A stretch of DNA of 64,000 bases from Methanoculleus caldifontis. GTDB lineage: Archaea > Halobacteriota > Methanomicrobia > Methanomicrobiales > Methanoculleaceae. Positions 36,616-45,481 of the stretch are shown in pieces. The stretch covers positions 186,001-250,000 of the forward strand of contig NZ_WBKO01000001.1 of NCBI RefSeq assembly GCF_032842345.1, given 5' to 3'. The notes beneath the pieces were generated by a model. The model saw nothing but the letters and a program-made list of their open reading frames with translations, made no database searches and was not told the DNA's origin. The position numbers and the translations under genes are program-made. The first letter of the stretch is position 1. Every line of letters starts with the position of its first letter.

Positions 36616-37724
36616 GGCCCGCAACGCTCGAGTTTGTGAAGCAGAGGTTCTCCGAGTACTACCGGAAGCAGAACCTCCCCGCTCCGTCATCCCTCGAGCA
36701 GCGCGAGTGGGGGTTCGCCTACCTCGACGCCGCGGCTGAGATCCGGATGCGGCGGCACATGGCGTTCTCCGACCCGCTGGAACTCTCGGCCTACGTCAGG
36801 AACATGACGCCCGCCCACGTCTACTACTCGACGGCCTACTACCAGACCCCGTCGGCGCCGACGATGAACGAGAAGCGCTGGGCCGGTGCCGACCTGATCT
36901 TCGACCTCGACGCGGACCATATCATCCGCGGCTCCTACACGATGATGCTTGAGCGGGTGAGAGAGGAGACCGTGAAACTGGTCGGGATGCTCGTCGACGA
37001 GCTCGGCTTTTCGCGGAACCATATCCGGATCGCCTTCTCAGGAGGGCGCGGCTACCATATCCACATCACCGATATCGCCGTGCGGGGGTGGGGAAGCCCG
37101 GAGCGGCGCGAGGTCGTCGACTACGTCTGCGGCATCGGACTCGACCCCGCCGTGATGCTCGCAGCGGGTCCGCGGAACGGGTGGCGGGGGCGTTACGCCG
37201 ACGCCCTCCGGGCCCACCTCCTCTGGATCAAGGGACTTGATCCTGCCGGGGCGAAAGACCGCCTCGCGGGAGTGCCGGGGGTCAGCAAGGCGGCTGCCGG
37301 CAAGTTCCACGCGGGCCTCGACGCTCTCCTCGAGAAGAGCCCGGAGGAACTCCTCCAGAACCCGGTCGTCCGGGCGATCGCGGCCGCGCCCGACTTCGCG
37401 GACCGGCTCCGGGACGCCGGGGCGCGTGCGGACGAGCCGGTCACGACCGATATCAAGCGGCTGATCCGGGCGCCGGGGTCGCTGCACGGCGGCAGCGGGA
37501 TGCGGGTGGTCCCGCTCGAGATCCGGGACCTCGCGGACTTCGACCCGCTCGTCGACGCCGTGGTCTTCGGCGACCGGGAGGTGCGGGTGGAGATGAAGGC
37601 GAACTTCTCAACGTCCCTCCTCGGGAACACCTACACGCTCAAAGCCGGGACCGCGGCCGTCCCCGAAGCGCTCGCGGTCTTCCTCTGCTGCCGGAACATG
37701 GCCGAGATCACCGGGGGTGCGTGA
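36612..37724 (+). CDS. priS: DNA primase small (catalytic) subunit
   Basis: A 370-residue archaeo-eukaryotic primase. The metal-binding acids D98 and D100 lie in LIFDLDADH, and SGGRGYHIHI (143-152) is the second active-site segment. DIKRLIRAPGSLHGGSG near residue 278 is the third. Start overlaps elp3 by four bases; stop overlaps the GINS gene start region. Part of a run linking primase, GINS and translation genes that is common in euryarchaea. Confidence 0.95.
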   Translation: MRPATLEFVKQRFSEYYRKQNLPAPSSLEQREWGFAYLDAAAEIRMRRHMAFSDPLELSAYVRNMTPAHVYYSTAYYQTPSAPTMNEKRWAGADLIFDLDADHIIRGSYTMMLERVREETVKLVGMLVDELGFSRNHIRIAFSGGRGYHIHITDIAVRGWGSPERREVVDYVCGIGLDPAVMLAAGPRNGWRGRYADALRAHLLWIKGLDPAGAKDRLAGVPGVSKAAAGKFHAGLDALLEKSPEELLQNPVVRAIAAAPDFADRLRDAGARADEPVTTDIKRLIRAPGSLHGGSGMRVVPLEIRDLADFDPLVDAVVFGDREVRVEMKANFSTSLLGNTYTLKAGTAAVPEALAVFLCCRNMAEITGGA

Positions 37725-37726
37725 AG

Positions 37727-38392
37727 ATGGCCGCCGACCTCCTCGAACGGCTCCGGCTGATGCTGCTCGACATGCATCACTCCGGAAGGCTCTCCGATAT
37801 CGAGCCCGCCCTCTACGAGGACGCCAGGGCCTACATCGAGAAACGCAAGGCAGACTACTACAGTCTGCAGAACCCTCTCGAGAGCCGGGCGGGAAGCCTC
37901 CTCATCGAAGAGATCGGGAGCGTCACCGAGACCGTGCAGGAGATCTTCGCCCTCCGGACGAGGCAGATCCTCGACCTCGCGTTCCAGCAGGTCGAGGGGC
38001 AGTACGTCGACAAGGAGGAGGCAAGGAAGATGCTTCCTGCCGAGCGGGCGATGTATGCGCAGATCCTCGACGCCATCGAGGGCTGCCGGGAGTCTCTCGT
38101 CCACGGAGGAGAGTACCCCTTTGCCGGCGGCAACGCGGCAACCTTCGAGAACGGGGACGAGCAGGAAGCGGTGCTGCCGGAACCCGGTGCGGGGGCACCG
38201 GTCGCCGCCGCTCCCCGTCCCGTCCTCTCCCCGTATGCCCTCGTCCACATCCGCTCCGATATGGAGTCGTTCATGGGAGTGGACGGCAGGACATACGCAT
38301 TGAAGCGGGGGGATATCGTCACCCTGCCGGAAAACAACGCGGACGTGCTCTGCGAGCACGACATAGCCTTAAATATTAGGCTTAACAAGTAA
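37727..38392 (+). CDS. GINS subunit (archaeal Gins51/Gins15-type)
   Basis: A 221-residue GINS protein. The N-terminal helical A-domain covers ~1-110 ([39 protein letters not shown]), a Pro/Ala/Gly linker runs ~140-165, and the C-terminal B-domain has [33 protein letters not shown] joins MCM and the primase side of the replisome; fusion of operon with priS supports this. The ATG at 37727 follows GGGGGTGCGTGA; GTG 37721, overlapping the priS stop, is an alternative start. Confidence 0.88.
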   Translation: MAADLLERLRLMLLDMHHSGRLSDIEPALYEDARAYIEKRKADYYSLQNPLESRAGSLLIEEIGSVTETVQEIFALRTRQILDLAFQQVEGQYVDKEEARKMLPAERAMYAQILDAIEGCRESLVHGGEYPFAGGNAATFENGDEQEAVLPEPGAGAPVAAAPRPVLSPYALVHIRSDMESFMGVDGRTYALKRGDIVTLPENNADVLCEHDIALNIRLNK

Positions 38393-38429
38393 TATAGGTA
38401 CTCGAATCAATCGAATAGAGGTTACTATC

Positions 38430-38708
38430 ATGAAAATGCCGTCAAAGTTCAAGACGTACTGCCCATTCTGCAGGAACCACCAGACCCACGAGGTCGTGAA
38501 GGTGAAGAAGGGCAAAGTGCGCCACTTCAACTGGATCGACCGCCAGAAGGGACGCAGGAGCACTGTGGGCAACATGGGCAAGTTCAGCAAGGTGCCCGGC
38601 GGCGACAAGCCGACGAAGAGGATCAACGTCAGATACCGGTGCACGGTCTGCGGAAAGGCGCACCTTCGGGCTGGATTCCGGCTCGGCAAGTTTGAACTTA
38701 CGGAGTGA
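38430..38708 (+). CDS. rpl44e: Ribosomal protein L44e
   Basis: A 92-residue large-subunit protein with a zinc finger: CPFC near residue 11 and CTVCGKAH near residue 72. The start [14 protein letters not shown] and the Lys-rich [12 protein letters not shown] are typical. GAGGTT lies upstream of the ATG. Six bases before the S27e gene. Confidence 0.97.
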   Translation: MKMPSKFKTYCPFCRNHQTHEVVKVKKGKVRHFNWIDRQKGRRSTVGNMGKFSKVPGGDKPTKRINVRYRCTVCGKAHLRAGFRLGKFELTE

Positions 38709-38714
38709 TGCAAT

Positions 38715-38903
38715 ATGGTTCGGCTGAACAGAGAGAACAGGAGCACGTTCCTCCGGGTAAAGTGCCCCGACTGTGAGAATGAACAGATAGTCTTTGAGAG
38801 AGCGAGTACCGTCGTGGAGTGCAGCGTCTGCGGGAGGATCCTTGCAGAGCCCCACGGTGGGAAAGCTGATATAAAGGCTGAAATACTGGCAGTACTTGAG
38901 TGA
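38715..38903 (+). CDS. rps27e: Ribosomal protein S27e
   Basis: A 62-residue small-subunit protein with the C4 zinc finger CPDCENEQ and CSVCGRIL. Length and motif spacing match archaeal S27e. The stop TGA is just before the aIF2-alpha start, in a tightly packed ribosomal/translation operon. Confidence 0.97.
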   Translation: MVRLNRENRSTFLRVKCPDCENEQIVFERASTVVECSVCGRILAEPHGGKADIKAEILAVLE

Positions 38904-38910
38904 GTATTAC

Positions 38911-39690
38911 ATGCACGAGAGAGAGTGGCCCGATGAAGGCGAACTCGTCGTCTGCACCGTCGCGGACGTCAAGGACTTTGCAGCGTTCGTGACCCTGGAC
39001 GAGTACGACGGACGGCGAGGCCTGATACCGATATCCGAGATAGCGCGGGGCTGGATCAAGTATATCCGGGACTACGTACGGGAGGGACAGAAGGTCGTCT
39101 GCAAAGTCCTGAACGTCGATGCCGACCGCGGCCACATCGATCTCTCGTTGAAGGACGTTAACGAGCATCAGCGGCGCGAGAAGATTCACGAGTGGAAGAA
39201 CGAGCAGAAAGCCATGAAGTGGATCGGGTTCGCTTCCGAGGCGACGGGAGTGGACCAGGCGGTGATCGAGGAGGCCATATACCGGGAGTACGGCGTGCTG
39301 TACCCGGCCTTCGAGGACCTCGTCGCCACCGGCGGCGAAGCGGCCGAGAAGCTGAAACTCGATGCGCCGGTCAGGGAATCCCTCGTCTCCATCGCGCACG
39401 AGAACGTGAAGGTCTCGAAGGTGACCATCACCGGGCACCTCATCCTGACGTCGGATCGGCCCGACGGCGTCAACGTGATCCGCCGGGCGCTCAGGAGCGC
39501 ACAGCCGAAGGTCGAGGATGTAGAGATCGACCTGATCTACATCGGAGCCCCGAAATACCGGATAAAAGTGACCGCACCCGATTACAAGGAAGCCGAGAAG
39601 GCGATCGAGAAGGCGGCGGGCGCCGCCGTCGGTGTGGTCGAGCGGGCAGGCGGATCCGGTAAGTTTATCCGGAAACAGAAAGCCGGATAA
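38911..39690 (+). CDS. Translation initiation factor aIF2 alpha subunit
   Basis: A 259-residue archaeal IF2-alpha. The N-terminal S1 RNA-binding domain (~1-85) has GELVVCTVADVKDFAAFVTL and RGLIPISEIA; the central helical domain follows (LKDVNEHQRREKI), then the C-terminal alpha-beta domain with ISKVTI-like and YIGAPKYRIKVTAPDYKEAEKA. It works with beta and gamma subunits to deliver initiator tRNA. ATG 38911 is the conserved start; the TTG at 38896 is spurious. Confidence 0.96.
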   Translation: MHEREWPDEGELVVCTVADVKDFAAFVTLDEYDGRRGLIPISEIARGWIKYIRDYVREGQKVVCKVLNVDADRGHIDLSLKDVNEHQRREKIHEWKNEQKAMKWIGFASEATGVDQAVIEEAIYREYGVLYPAFEDLVATGGEAAEKLKLDAPVRESLVSIAHENVKVSKVTITGHLILTSDRPDGVNVIRRALRSAQPKVEDVEIDLIYIGAPKYRIKVTAPDYKEAEKAIEKAAGAAVGVVERAGGSGKFIRKQKAG

Positions 39691-39696
39691 AGCCGT

Positions 39697-39864
39697 ATGA
39701 GCAGCCGTATTCGTCGCTGTCCGGTGGACCGCAGATATACGCTCTCCCCGGTCTGCCCCGTCTGCGGCGGGCCGACAGGGCCGGCCCACCCGGCACGTTT
39801 TTCACCGCAGGACAGGTATTGCAGATACCGCAAGGGGTTACGGAGATGGAACACGTCACAGTGA
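39697..39864 (+). CDS. nop10: H/ACA ribonucleoprotein component Nop10
   Basis: A 55-residue protein, too short for many gene callers. It reads [13 protein letters not shown] near the start, then CPVCGG and [12 protein letters not shown], the Nop10 consensus. Archaeal Nop10 binds zinc and stabilises Cbf5 in pseudouridylation RNPs. It begins six bases after the aIF2-alpha stop and its last 19 bases overlap the start of the PAC2-family gene. Confidence 0.95.
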   Translation: MSSRIRRCPVDRRYTLSPVCPVCGGPTGPAHPARFSPQDRYCRYRKGLRRWNTSQ

Positions 39865-40592
39865 ACTTTCTGCGCGACGACGACCTCGACGCCCCGGTCC
39901 TGATCGAGGGCCTGCCCGGCATCGGGCACGTCGGGAAACTCGTTGCGGAGCACTTGATCCACGAGTTAAAGGCCGAGAAGGTCGCAGAGATCTCCTCGCT
40001 CCACTTCCCGCCCCACGTGATCGTCGATGAGCACGGCATCACCCACCTCGTCAATAACGAGATCTACCGCTACGAGAGAGACGGGAAGGCGACCCTCTTC
40101 CTCGTAGGGGACTTCCAGAGCAACTCGGCAGAGGGCCACTACATCCTTGCCGAGAGTTACCTCGATATCGCCGAAGAACTCGGCGTCCGGCGAGTCTACG
40201 CTCTCGGAGGCTACGGTGTCGGCCACCTGGTCGAGAGGCCGCGGGTCCTCTCGGCCGTCAACATGGAGCACCTCCGGGCCGAGGTGGAGGCGGCAGGAGG
40301 GTCGTTTGAGAACGCCGCGAGCGGCGGGATGATCGTCGGGGCATCCGGGCTCCTCCTCGGCCTCGGCGAGGCGCGGGGCATCGAGGGGATCTGTCTCATG
40401 GGAGAGACAAGCGGCTACATCGTCGACCCGAAAAGCGCCGACAGCCTCCTCTCCGTCCTCTCCCGCCTGACCGGGATCGAGGTCGACCATACTTCCCTGC
40501 AGCAGCGTGCCGCGGATATGGAGCAGATCATCGCCAATATCCAGGAAGCCGAGGAAGCGAAGGGCCGGGAAGAACTGAGCTATATCGGGTAA
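39846..40592 (+). CDS. PAC2-family proteasome assembly chaperone (PbaB-like)
   Basis: A 248-residue protein of the PAC2 family. Segments [47 protein letters not shown] and [25 protein letters not shown] are typical. Archaeal PbaA/PbaB help assemble 20S proteasome alpha rings. Its start codon lies inside nop10; the ribosome site GGGGTTACGGAG immediately precedes it. The aIF2a-nop10-pac2 order is recurrent in euryarchaea. A T-run at 40599-40605 follows the stop. Confidence 0.9.
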   Translation: MEHVTVNFLRDDDLDAPVLIEGLPGIGHVGKLVAEHLIHELKAEKVAEISSLHFPPHVIVDEHGITHLVNNEIYRYERDGKATLFLVGDFQSNSAEGHYILAESYLDIAEELGVRRVYALGGYGVGHLVERPRVLSAVNMEHLRAEVEAAGGSFENAASGGMIVGASGLLLGLGEARGIEGICLMGETSGYIVDPKSADSLLSVLSRLTGIEVDHTSLQQRAADMEQIIANIQEAEEAKGREELSYIG

Positions 40593-40598
40593 CACCCC

Positions 40599-40605
40599 TT
40601 TTTTT
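40599..40605 (+). terminator. T-rich terminator after the translation/proteasome gene run
   Basis: A run of seven T follows the PAC2-gene stop by 7 bases, without an obvious hairpin, which is a typical archaeal termination signal. Confidence 0.45.
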
Positions 40606-40670
40606 CTGCAGTCGGACCGCACCGGTCGACGCGAATCCTTAAGACCCGGAAAGGCCGACAGAGAGTCATT

Positions 40671-41123
40671 ATGGCCACTATCTACCTCGCCCGCTGGGAG
40701 ACCCGGTTCTGGGCCTGGCTCATCGATATCATCCTGATCGGGCTGCCGTTCTGGGCGCTCTCCGATTACCTCCCGCCCGCCTGGAGGTTCACGATAGATC
40801 CCGGCCTCATCTCGATAAGCCTCTCCTCCGTCGTCCTCTTTCTCTACTGGACGCTGCTCGAAGGCTACCGGGGCCAGTCCATAGGCAAGATGGCGTTGAA
40901 GATCCGGGTCACCGGCCGTGCCGGGGAGGATATCGGCTTTGGTGCCGCGGCAGCAGAGAGCATCGGTAAAGCGTTTCTCCTCGTCCCCGACTGCCTGATC
41001 GGCTGGCTCGCGATGCCGGGCTCAAAACAGAGGCTCTTCAACCGGATCTCGAACACCATCGTGATCGAGACCCGCGAGAGGGAAGAGCCGGAAGGCGTCA
41101 CCTACGTGAAATCCGAAGAGTGA
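40671..41123 (+). CDS. RDD family membrane protein
   Basis: A 150-residue membrane protein with RDD-like features: aromatic ARWETRFWAWLIDIILIG near the start, WTLLEGYRGQSIGKMALKIRV in the middle, and GKAFLLVPDCLIGWLAM. Three hydrophobic helices. Function is undefined for the family; some members affect ion or compound exchange. Convergent with the rhodanese gene. Confidence 0.85.
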   Translation: MATIYLARWETRFWAWLIDIILIGLPFWALSDYLPPAWRFTIDPGLISISLSSVVLFLYWTLLEGYRGQSIGKMALKIRVTGRAGEDIGFGAAAAESIGKAFLLVPDCLIGWLAMPGSKQRLFNRISNTIVIETREREEPEGVTYVKSEE

Positions 41124-41126
41124 GGA

Positions 41127-41549
41127 TCAGTCCTTCGTCACCGGAAGCCCGGCGGCCGTCCAGGCACTCATCCCGCCTTCGACCTCGTAGACCTCGCGGA
41201 ACCCGGCCTCCCGCATCATCTCGCGGACGCCGGCGCTCCGGCCGCCCCGCTGGCAGCAGATGACGTAGGTCCCGGCCGGGTCGAGGTCCCCGATACGCTC
41301 CGAGAAGGTCGCGGAGTTGACGTTGACCGCACCCGCGATATGTCCGCCGGCGAACTCGTCGGGCCTCCTCACGTCGATGACGGTAAAGTTCTGACTGCCC
41401 CTCTTCTCTTCGATCAGGGCGAACGCCTCGACGGGCGGGATGGTTCTGACGGTCCCGTTCTCCGGGGCCGGACCACTCCCGAGACAGCCGCCGATCAGGA
41501 CAGCGGCGATGATGCATCCAACGGCAAGCACGAGCACGAGGTCGACCAT
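41127..41549 (-). CDS. Exported rhodanese-domain lipoprotein
   Basis: A 140-residue protein with an N-terminal signal and lipobox (LIGGCLGS) and a complete rhodanese domain. The active-site loop reads CQRGGRS (C-x5 with Arg), and VIDVRRPDEFAGGHIAGAVN is the typical CH2 motif. Sulphur-transferase or thiosulphate-handling role at the cell surface is inferred; partner unknown. Confidence 0.9.
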   Translation of the reverse strand: MVDLVLVLAVGCIIAAVLIGGCLGSGPAPENGTVRTIPPVEAFALIEEKRGSQNFTVIDVRRPDEFAGGHIAGAVNVNSATFSERIGDLDPAGTYVICCQRGGRSAGVREMMREAGFREVYEVEGGMSAWTAAGLPVTKD

Positions 41550-41610
41550 ATACTCATCTCATGGCCGACAGGAATAAAGAGGTTTTGCCTGCGGCCGACG
41601 ACCGGGGAGG

Positions 41611-42330
41611 TCAGGAGATGCCGTCGGATTCCAGCATCCCATTCCGGGTGACCATGAACGCCTGGAAGGTCTCCGCCGTGTCGAGGGCCACAACCTCTCC
41701 GCCGTCCACCACCGCGATCCGGTTGCAGACTGCCGCCGCCTCACCCACATCGTGCGTCGTGAAGACGATCGTCACCTTCCTCTCGCGGTTCAGCCGCCGG
41801 AGCAGGCTCCAGATCTCCCGACGGCCGGGCTCGTCCAGACCATCCGTCGGTTCGGCAAGAAAGAGGATGCCGGGGTGCGCGAGGAATGCCCGGGCGATCT
41901 CGAGGCGCCGGACCATCGCCGGGGAGTAAGTTCCGACCACCGCCCCGGCGCTCTCCGGGAGCCCGAAGAGGTCTATGACCTCGGCGATCCTCCGGGTCCG
42001 TGTCCTGCCGTCCAGCCCGTGCAGCCGTGCGTGAAAGTCCAGGTTCTCCCTGCCGGTCAGTGCGGGGTCGAGCACCGGCTCCTGGAGGACGATACCCATG
42101 CTCCGCCGGACGTCCCCGAGGTTTCCGAGGATCGCAAGCGGCGACCGCTCGGCAAATCCCGATACCGGGAAGAGCATCGTCATGAGGATGGAGATCAGGG
42201 TCCGGCGGCCCTGGCCGCTGATGCAGAGGACGCCCAGCACCTCCCCGCCCTTCACGTCGAGCGGAATCGGACCCCGCGCCTGCAACCGCTCCAGGTGCCG
42301 GATCAGGTCCTCAACGGTAAAGGCGTTCAT
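41611..42330 (-). CDS. ABC-type ATPase homologue with altered Walker and signature motifs
   Basis: A 239-residue protein with overall ABC ATPase architecture. The Walker A region reads CISGQGRRTL (36-45): the catalytic Lys is R42 and the first Gly and Thr are changed. The signature region is YSPAM (135-139) instead of LSGGM. Walker B is ILFLAEP with the Mg-binding Asp changed to A159, while E160, Q83 of the Q-loop and H193 of TTHD are kept. The frame is open and full length, with a tail after the switch region (~200-239). No permease gene is adjacent. It is either a non-hydrolysing ATPase relic or a regulatory pseudo-ATPase. Confidence 0.8.
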   Translation of the reverse strand: MNAFTVEDLIRHLERLQARGPIPLDVKGGEVLGVLCISGQGRRTLISILMTMLFPVSGFAERSPLAILGNLGDVRRSMGIVLQEPVLDPALTGRENLDFHARLHGLDGRTRTRRIAEVIDLFGLPESAGAVVGTYSPAMVRRLEIARAFLAHPGILFLAEPTDGLDEPGRREIWSLLRRLNRERKVTIVFTTHDVGEAAAVCNRIAVVDGGEVVALDTAETFQAFMVTRNGMLESDGIS

Positions 42331-42724
42331 GGCTCTCTGCTGAAATACAACCGATCGGATAGGACGGAGTCGTTTTCAATCACCTACTACCACGGTACAT
42401 GCGGCCCCGATAAATAAACCCGGGATTCCCGGAAAGGCGGCCGGTACGTGCTCTCCCGCACAGTGAGGTGCGGATCTTTCCCCGTTATCGTATCCGGGGA
42501 AAGAATTGCTGAATAATCGTATCTTTTTTTACCACATATGAATATTTCTATTTCCTATCGGCCATAAAAAACATGATTTGGTCGATTGATATATTAATAG
42601 ATGCCCTTTTCCAATTAGTCCTTATTTCAGAGCCCATTACCGGGGCAACAGGTGAGAGGGGCATCTCCGTTCCGGGGAGCCATCTGAAGGTATTTAAGGC
42701 ATGGGCCCACCCGGGATACGGCCC
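42331..42724. other. 394-base intergenic region with an AT-rich island
   Basis: Between the divergent altered ABC ATPase and DUF1614 genes. From ~42505 to ~42640 the sequence is markedly AT-rich compared with the rest of the window. It contains only short open frames that I do not support. The TATTTAAGG at 42691-42699 is the likely promoter of the DUF1614 gene. I see no RNA gene. Confidence 0.5.
42690..42698 (+). promoter_or_regulatory. TATA box of the DUF1614 gene
   Basis: GTATTTAAG lies 27-35 bases before the ATG at 42725, a leaderless arrangement. It is the reason to prefer 42725 over the in-frame ATG at 42701. Confidence 0.55.
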
Positions 42725-43432
42725 ATGGAGACCGAGTTGCCCGGGATCGCGGTTCTGCCGATCTTCTTCGGCCCGGAGCAGATCCTCATCGCCCTCGCCG
42801 TCCTCATACCGGCGCTCGTCATATTCAACCTGCTTCTCGCGAGCGAAGAGGCCTTCGAGTCGATCGGCCTCCGGTTCTACCAGGGGGTGCTGGTGACCGC
42901 AGGGGCGTTGATCGGCAGCCTGATCGACATCCCGCTCGTCGCTATCGGGGAAGCCACCATCGCGGTCAATGTCGGCGGCGCCGTCATCCCCCTCTTCGTG
43001 ACCGCCGGGATGGTCGGACGGGGCCGGATATCGCACTACAAGACCCTCGCGGCCGTCGTCGCCGTCTCGCTCGTCGCCTACACCTTCGCGACCCCGGTTC
43101 CCGGCGTCGGGATCACGATGCCGTTCTACGTCGCCCCCCTCGCAGGAGCCGTAGCAGGCCTCCTCCTCGCCCGGGGCTGCCGCACCGCGCCGGGGCTCGC
43201 CTACGCGGGCGGGACGATGGGCACTCTGCTCGGCGCCGACATCTTCAACCTCGTCGACCCGGCGGTGATTGCGGCGCTCGCCGGGGGGAGGGCGACGGTC
43301 CTCTCGATAGGAGGGGCGGGGATCTTCGACGGCATCTTCATCACCGGAGTCCTCGCGGTCCTGCTCGCGGTGTATGCAGGAGGACGCCTCCGGGATAAAG
43401 CCGGGGTCTGTCCGCAGGAGGAGGGGGAGTGA
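42725..43432 (+). CDS. DUF1614 family membrane protein
   Basis: A 235-residue membrane protein with about seven helices; family segments include EATIAVNVGGAVIPLFV, GVGITMPFYVAPLAGAVAG and GTLLGADIFNLVDP. Function unknown. The ATG at 42725 is chosen from the promoter spacing. Its 3' end faces repeat copy C and the convergent asparagine synthase gene. Confidence 0.82.
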   Translation: METELPGIAVLPIFFGPEQILIALAVLIPALVIFNLLLASEEAFESIGLRFYQGVLVTAGALIGSLIDIPLVAIGEATIAVNVGGAVIPLFVTAGMVGRGRISHYKTLAAVVAVSLVAYTFATPVPGVGITMPFYVAPLAGAVAGLLLARGCRTAPGLAYAGGTMGTLLGADIFNLVDPAVIAALAGGRATVLSIGGAGIFDGIFITGVLAVLLAVYAGGRLRDKAGVCPQEEGE

Positions 43433-43468
43433 AGATGTGAGAAGTGAGGTTGTAGTAGTTCACAGGAT

Positions 43469-43670
43469 CTCACGCGAAGTCGCGAAGTCCGGACGATTAA
43501 ACAACCCCTTCGCGTTCTTCGCACCTGACGGTGCTCAAGCTCGCTACGCTCGCACTTCGCGGCTTCGCGCGAGGCACCGTATCGTGCTCCCGCTCCGGAC
43601 TTCGGTCTTCTCAAACCATCGCGAGTCGCACCTTACGGTGCTCCTGTTCCGGCCCTCTGGCCCGTCGCAA
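43469..43670. repeat. Composite of both repeat families (copy C)
   Basis: Positions 43469-43492 and 43554-43575 are the two arms of the CGCGAAGC inverted repeat. Between and after them lie GCACC-hairpin modules; the 14-mer GCACCTGACGGTGC at 43521-43534 is the reverse complement of the hairpin in copy E, and the 43638-43670 block resembles the reverse complement of 8797-8835. It extends into the 3' end of the asparagine synthase gene. Confidence 0.65.
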
Positions 43671-45465
43671 ATTGCCTCAGCCAGAGTTCAGCACAGGCAA
43701 TCCGCCAGAACTCGGTGGAGTACGCGCTCTTCCCGTCGAGAAACTCCCGGTAGTTCCCGAGCACCCGCTCCGCGTCCCAGTAAGGCCGGCCGGCAAACTC
43801 CGGCGAGGAGAAGAGAGCGAGGATCTCCGGAGCGAGTTCATCCTTCATCCAGGCCTCCTCGGGGGTCACGAACCCCATCTTGTCCATCCTGCACCGGATG
43901 GCGTCCGGGACGAGGGCCCGGATCGCCCGCCGGAGGACGTGCTTCGTAACGCCGCGGCGGACCTTCTGGTCGAGCGGGAGGGAGGCGAGGTACTCCACGA
44001 GCCGGTAGTCGAGGAACGGGACCCGCGCCTCGATCGAGAAGGCCATCGAGTTCCGGTCCTCCCAGTGGAGGAGGAGGGGGAGGTTCGAGGCCGTGACCTC
44101 GCGTTTCAGGACCTCGTCGAGCGACCCGGCGTACCGGAGAACCTCCGGCGCCGGGCCCTTGAGGAGCCCCCTCCGCTCCGACCTGACGAAGAACTGGCGG
44201 GCCGCCCACGAGAGGAACGAGCCATGGCGTTTCGCGCTCCCGAACCCCTCCCGGAGGGCGCGGGCAACCTCTCCCCCGCGGAGGAGGCCGCGGATATAGG
44301 GGGCCTGGTAGGCGATGTAGCCCGCGAGCTGCTCGTCGGCGCCCTGACCGTCGAGGACCACCTTCACCTCGTCACGTGCAAGCCGCATCACGCAGTACTG
44401 AGCATAGATCGAGAGCGAGGCGAACGGCTCGTCCTGCATGTAGAGGAGCCTCCCGATATCCTCCCAGAGCCCCTCCGTATCGGGCGTCGTCCGGCGGCTC
44501 GCGACGCCCGTCGCCGCGACCACCACGTCGATATGCCGGCTCTCGTCGAACCGGGGGTCGTCGAAACAGACCGAGAACGTCCTCTGCCGGTTCCCGACGC
44601 TCTCCGGGTGCTCGGCCCGCAGGAGGTCGTTGATCAGGGCGGTGACCGTCGAGGAGTCGATCCCCCCCGAAAGGCAGGTCCCGACCGGGACGTCGCTCCG
44701 GAGCCGGAGCCGGACCGAGTCGGTCAGGAGGTCGCGGACTCTTTCTGCGGCGGCATCGTCGTCGGCACCCCCCGACGCACCGTTCATGGCGAAGTCCCAG
44801 TAGCGCTCAGGGACCCCGGCACCCCCTTCCGAAACGACGAGCAGGTGGGCCGGCGGGAGCTGGAAGATGCCGTCGTACATCGTCTCCGCCGTATGGTCCG
44901 CGACCCCCCAGGCGAGGAACGTCATGAGCATCCGGTCGTTCGGTCTCCCTCCCACCCCGGGATGCGCCCGGAGCGCCTTGATCTCGGAGGCGAAGAGGAA
45001 CGATCCGGCCGCTGTAGTGTAATAGAACGGCTTGACGCCCAGGCGGTCCCGGGCGCAGAAGAGTTCGCGGCGGTGCCCGTCCCAGATGGCGAACGCCCAC
45101 ATCCCGTTGAACCGGGCAAGGCAGTCCCTCCCCCACTCCTCGTAGGCGTGCAGGATCACCTCCGTGTCGGTCGCGGAGGCAAAACGGTGCCCGGCGGCAA
45201 TGAGCTCCTCCCGGAGCTCGCGGTAGTTGTAGATCTCGCCGTTGAAGACGATCTGGAGCGACCCGTCCTCGTTTGCCATCGGCTGCCGGCCCTCGTCGGA
45301 GAGGTCGATGATCGCGAGGCGGCGGTGGGCGAGGCCGATCGGGCCGGAGAGGAAGGTGCCCTCGCCGTCAGGACCCCGGTGGGCGAGCCGCTCCGCCATG
45401 GCCCCGACGAGGACCGCGTCCGCCTCTCCCCCGTTCAGGGCATACTGCCCGGCAACACCGCACAT
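43633..45465 (-). CDS. asnB: Asparagine synthase (glutamine-hydrolysing)
   Basis: A 610-residue enzyme. The N-terminal class II glutaminase starts MCGVAGQY with the catalytic Cys2. The synthetase domain has the PP-loop SGGIDSST near residue 261 and VPFLDYRLVEYLASLP towards the end. It is a typical AsnB that adenylates aspartate (or possibly another acid) and amidates it with glutamine nitrogen. The last ~12 residues (ATGQRAGTGAP) are encoded by the GCACC-repeat block, not by a conserved domain. It lies 16 bases after the CMD-like gene, so it probably belongs to the methanogenesis-marker transcript. Confidence 0.92.
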   Translation of the reverse strand: MCGVAGQYALNGGEADAVLVGAMAERLAHRGPDGEGTFLSGPIGLAHRRLAIIDLSDEGRQPMANEDGSLQIVFNGEIYNYRELREELIAAGHRFASATDTEVILHAYEEWGRDCLARFNGMWAFAIWDGHRRELFCARDRLGVKPFYYTTAAGSFLFASEIKALRAHPGVGGRPNDRMLMTFLAWGVADHTAETMYDGIFQLPPAHLLVVSEGGAGVPERYWDFAMNGASGGADDDAAAERVRDLLTDSVRLRLRSDVPVGTCLSGGIDSSTVTALINDLLRAEHPESVGNRQRTFSVCFDDPRFDESRHIDVVVAATGVASRRTTPDTEGLWEDIGRLLYMQDEPFASLSIYAQYCVMRLARDEVKVVLDGQGADEQLAGYIAYQAPYIRGLLRGGEVARALREGFGSAKRHGSFLSWAARQFFVRSERRGLLKGPAPEVLRYAGSLDEVLKREVTASNLPLLLHWEDRNSMAFSIEARVPFLDYRLVEYLASLPLDQKVRRGVTKHVLRRAIRALVPDAIRCRMDKMGFVTPEEAWMKDELAPEILALFSSPEFAGRPYWDAERVLGNYREFLDGKSAYSTEFWRIACAELWLRQFATGQRAGTGAP

Positions 45466-45481
45466 GCTCAGAAGGGACCGA

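Noticed and set aside
41611-42330. Calling the altered ABC ATPase a pseudogene
   Set aside because: The frame is open and full length with several conserved positions retained, so it is kept as a CDS with a warning.
42573-42896. Open frame in the AT-rich island leading into the DUF1614 gene
   Set aside because: Runs out of frame through the promoter and start of a clear gene, with no homology I recognise.
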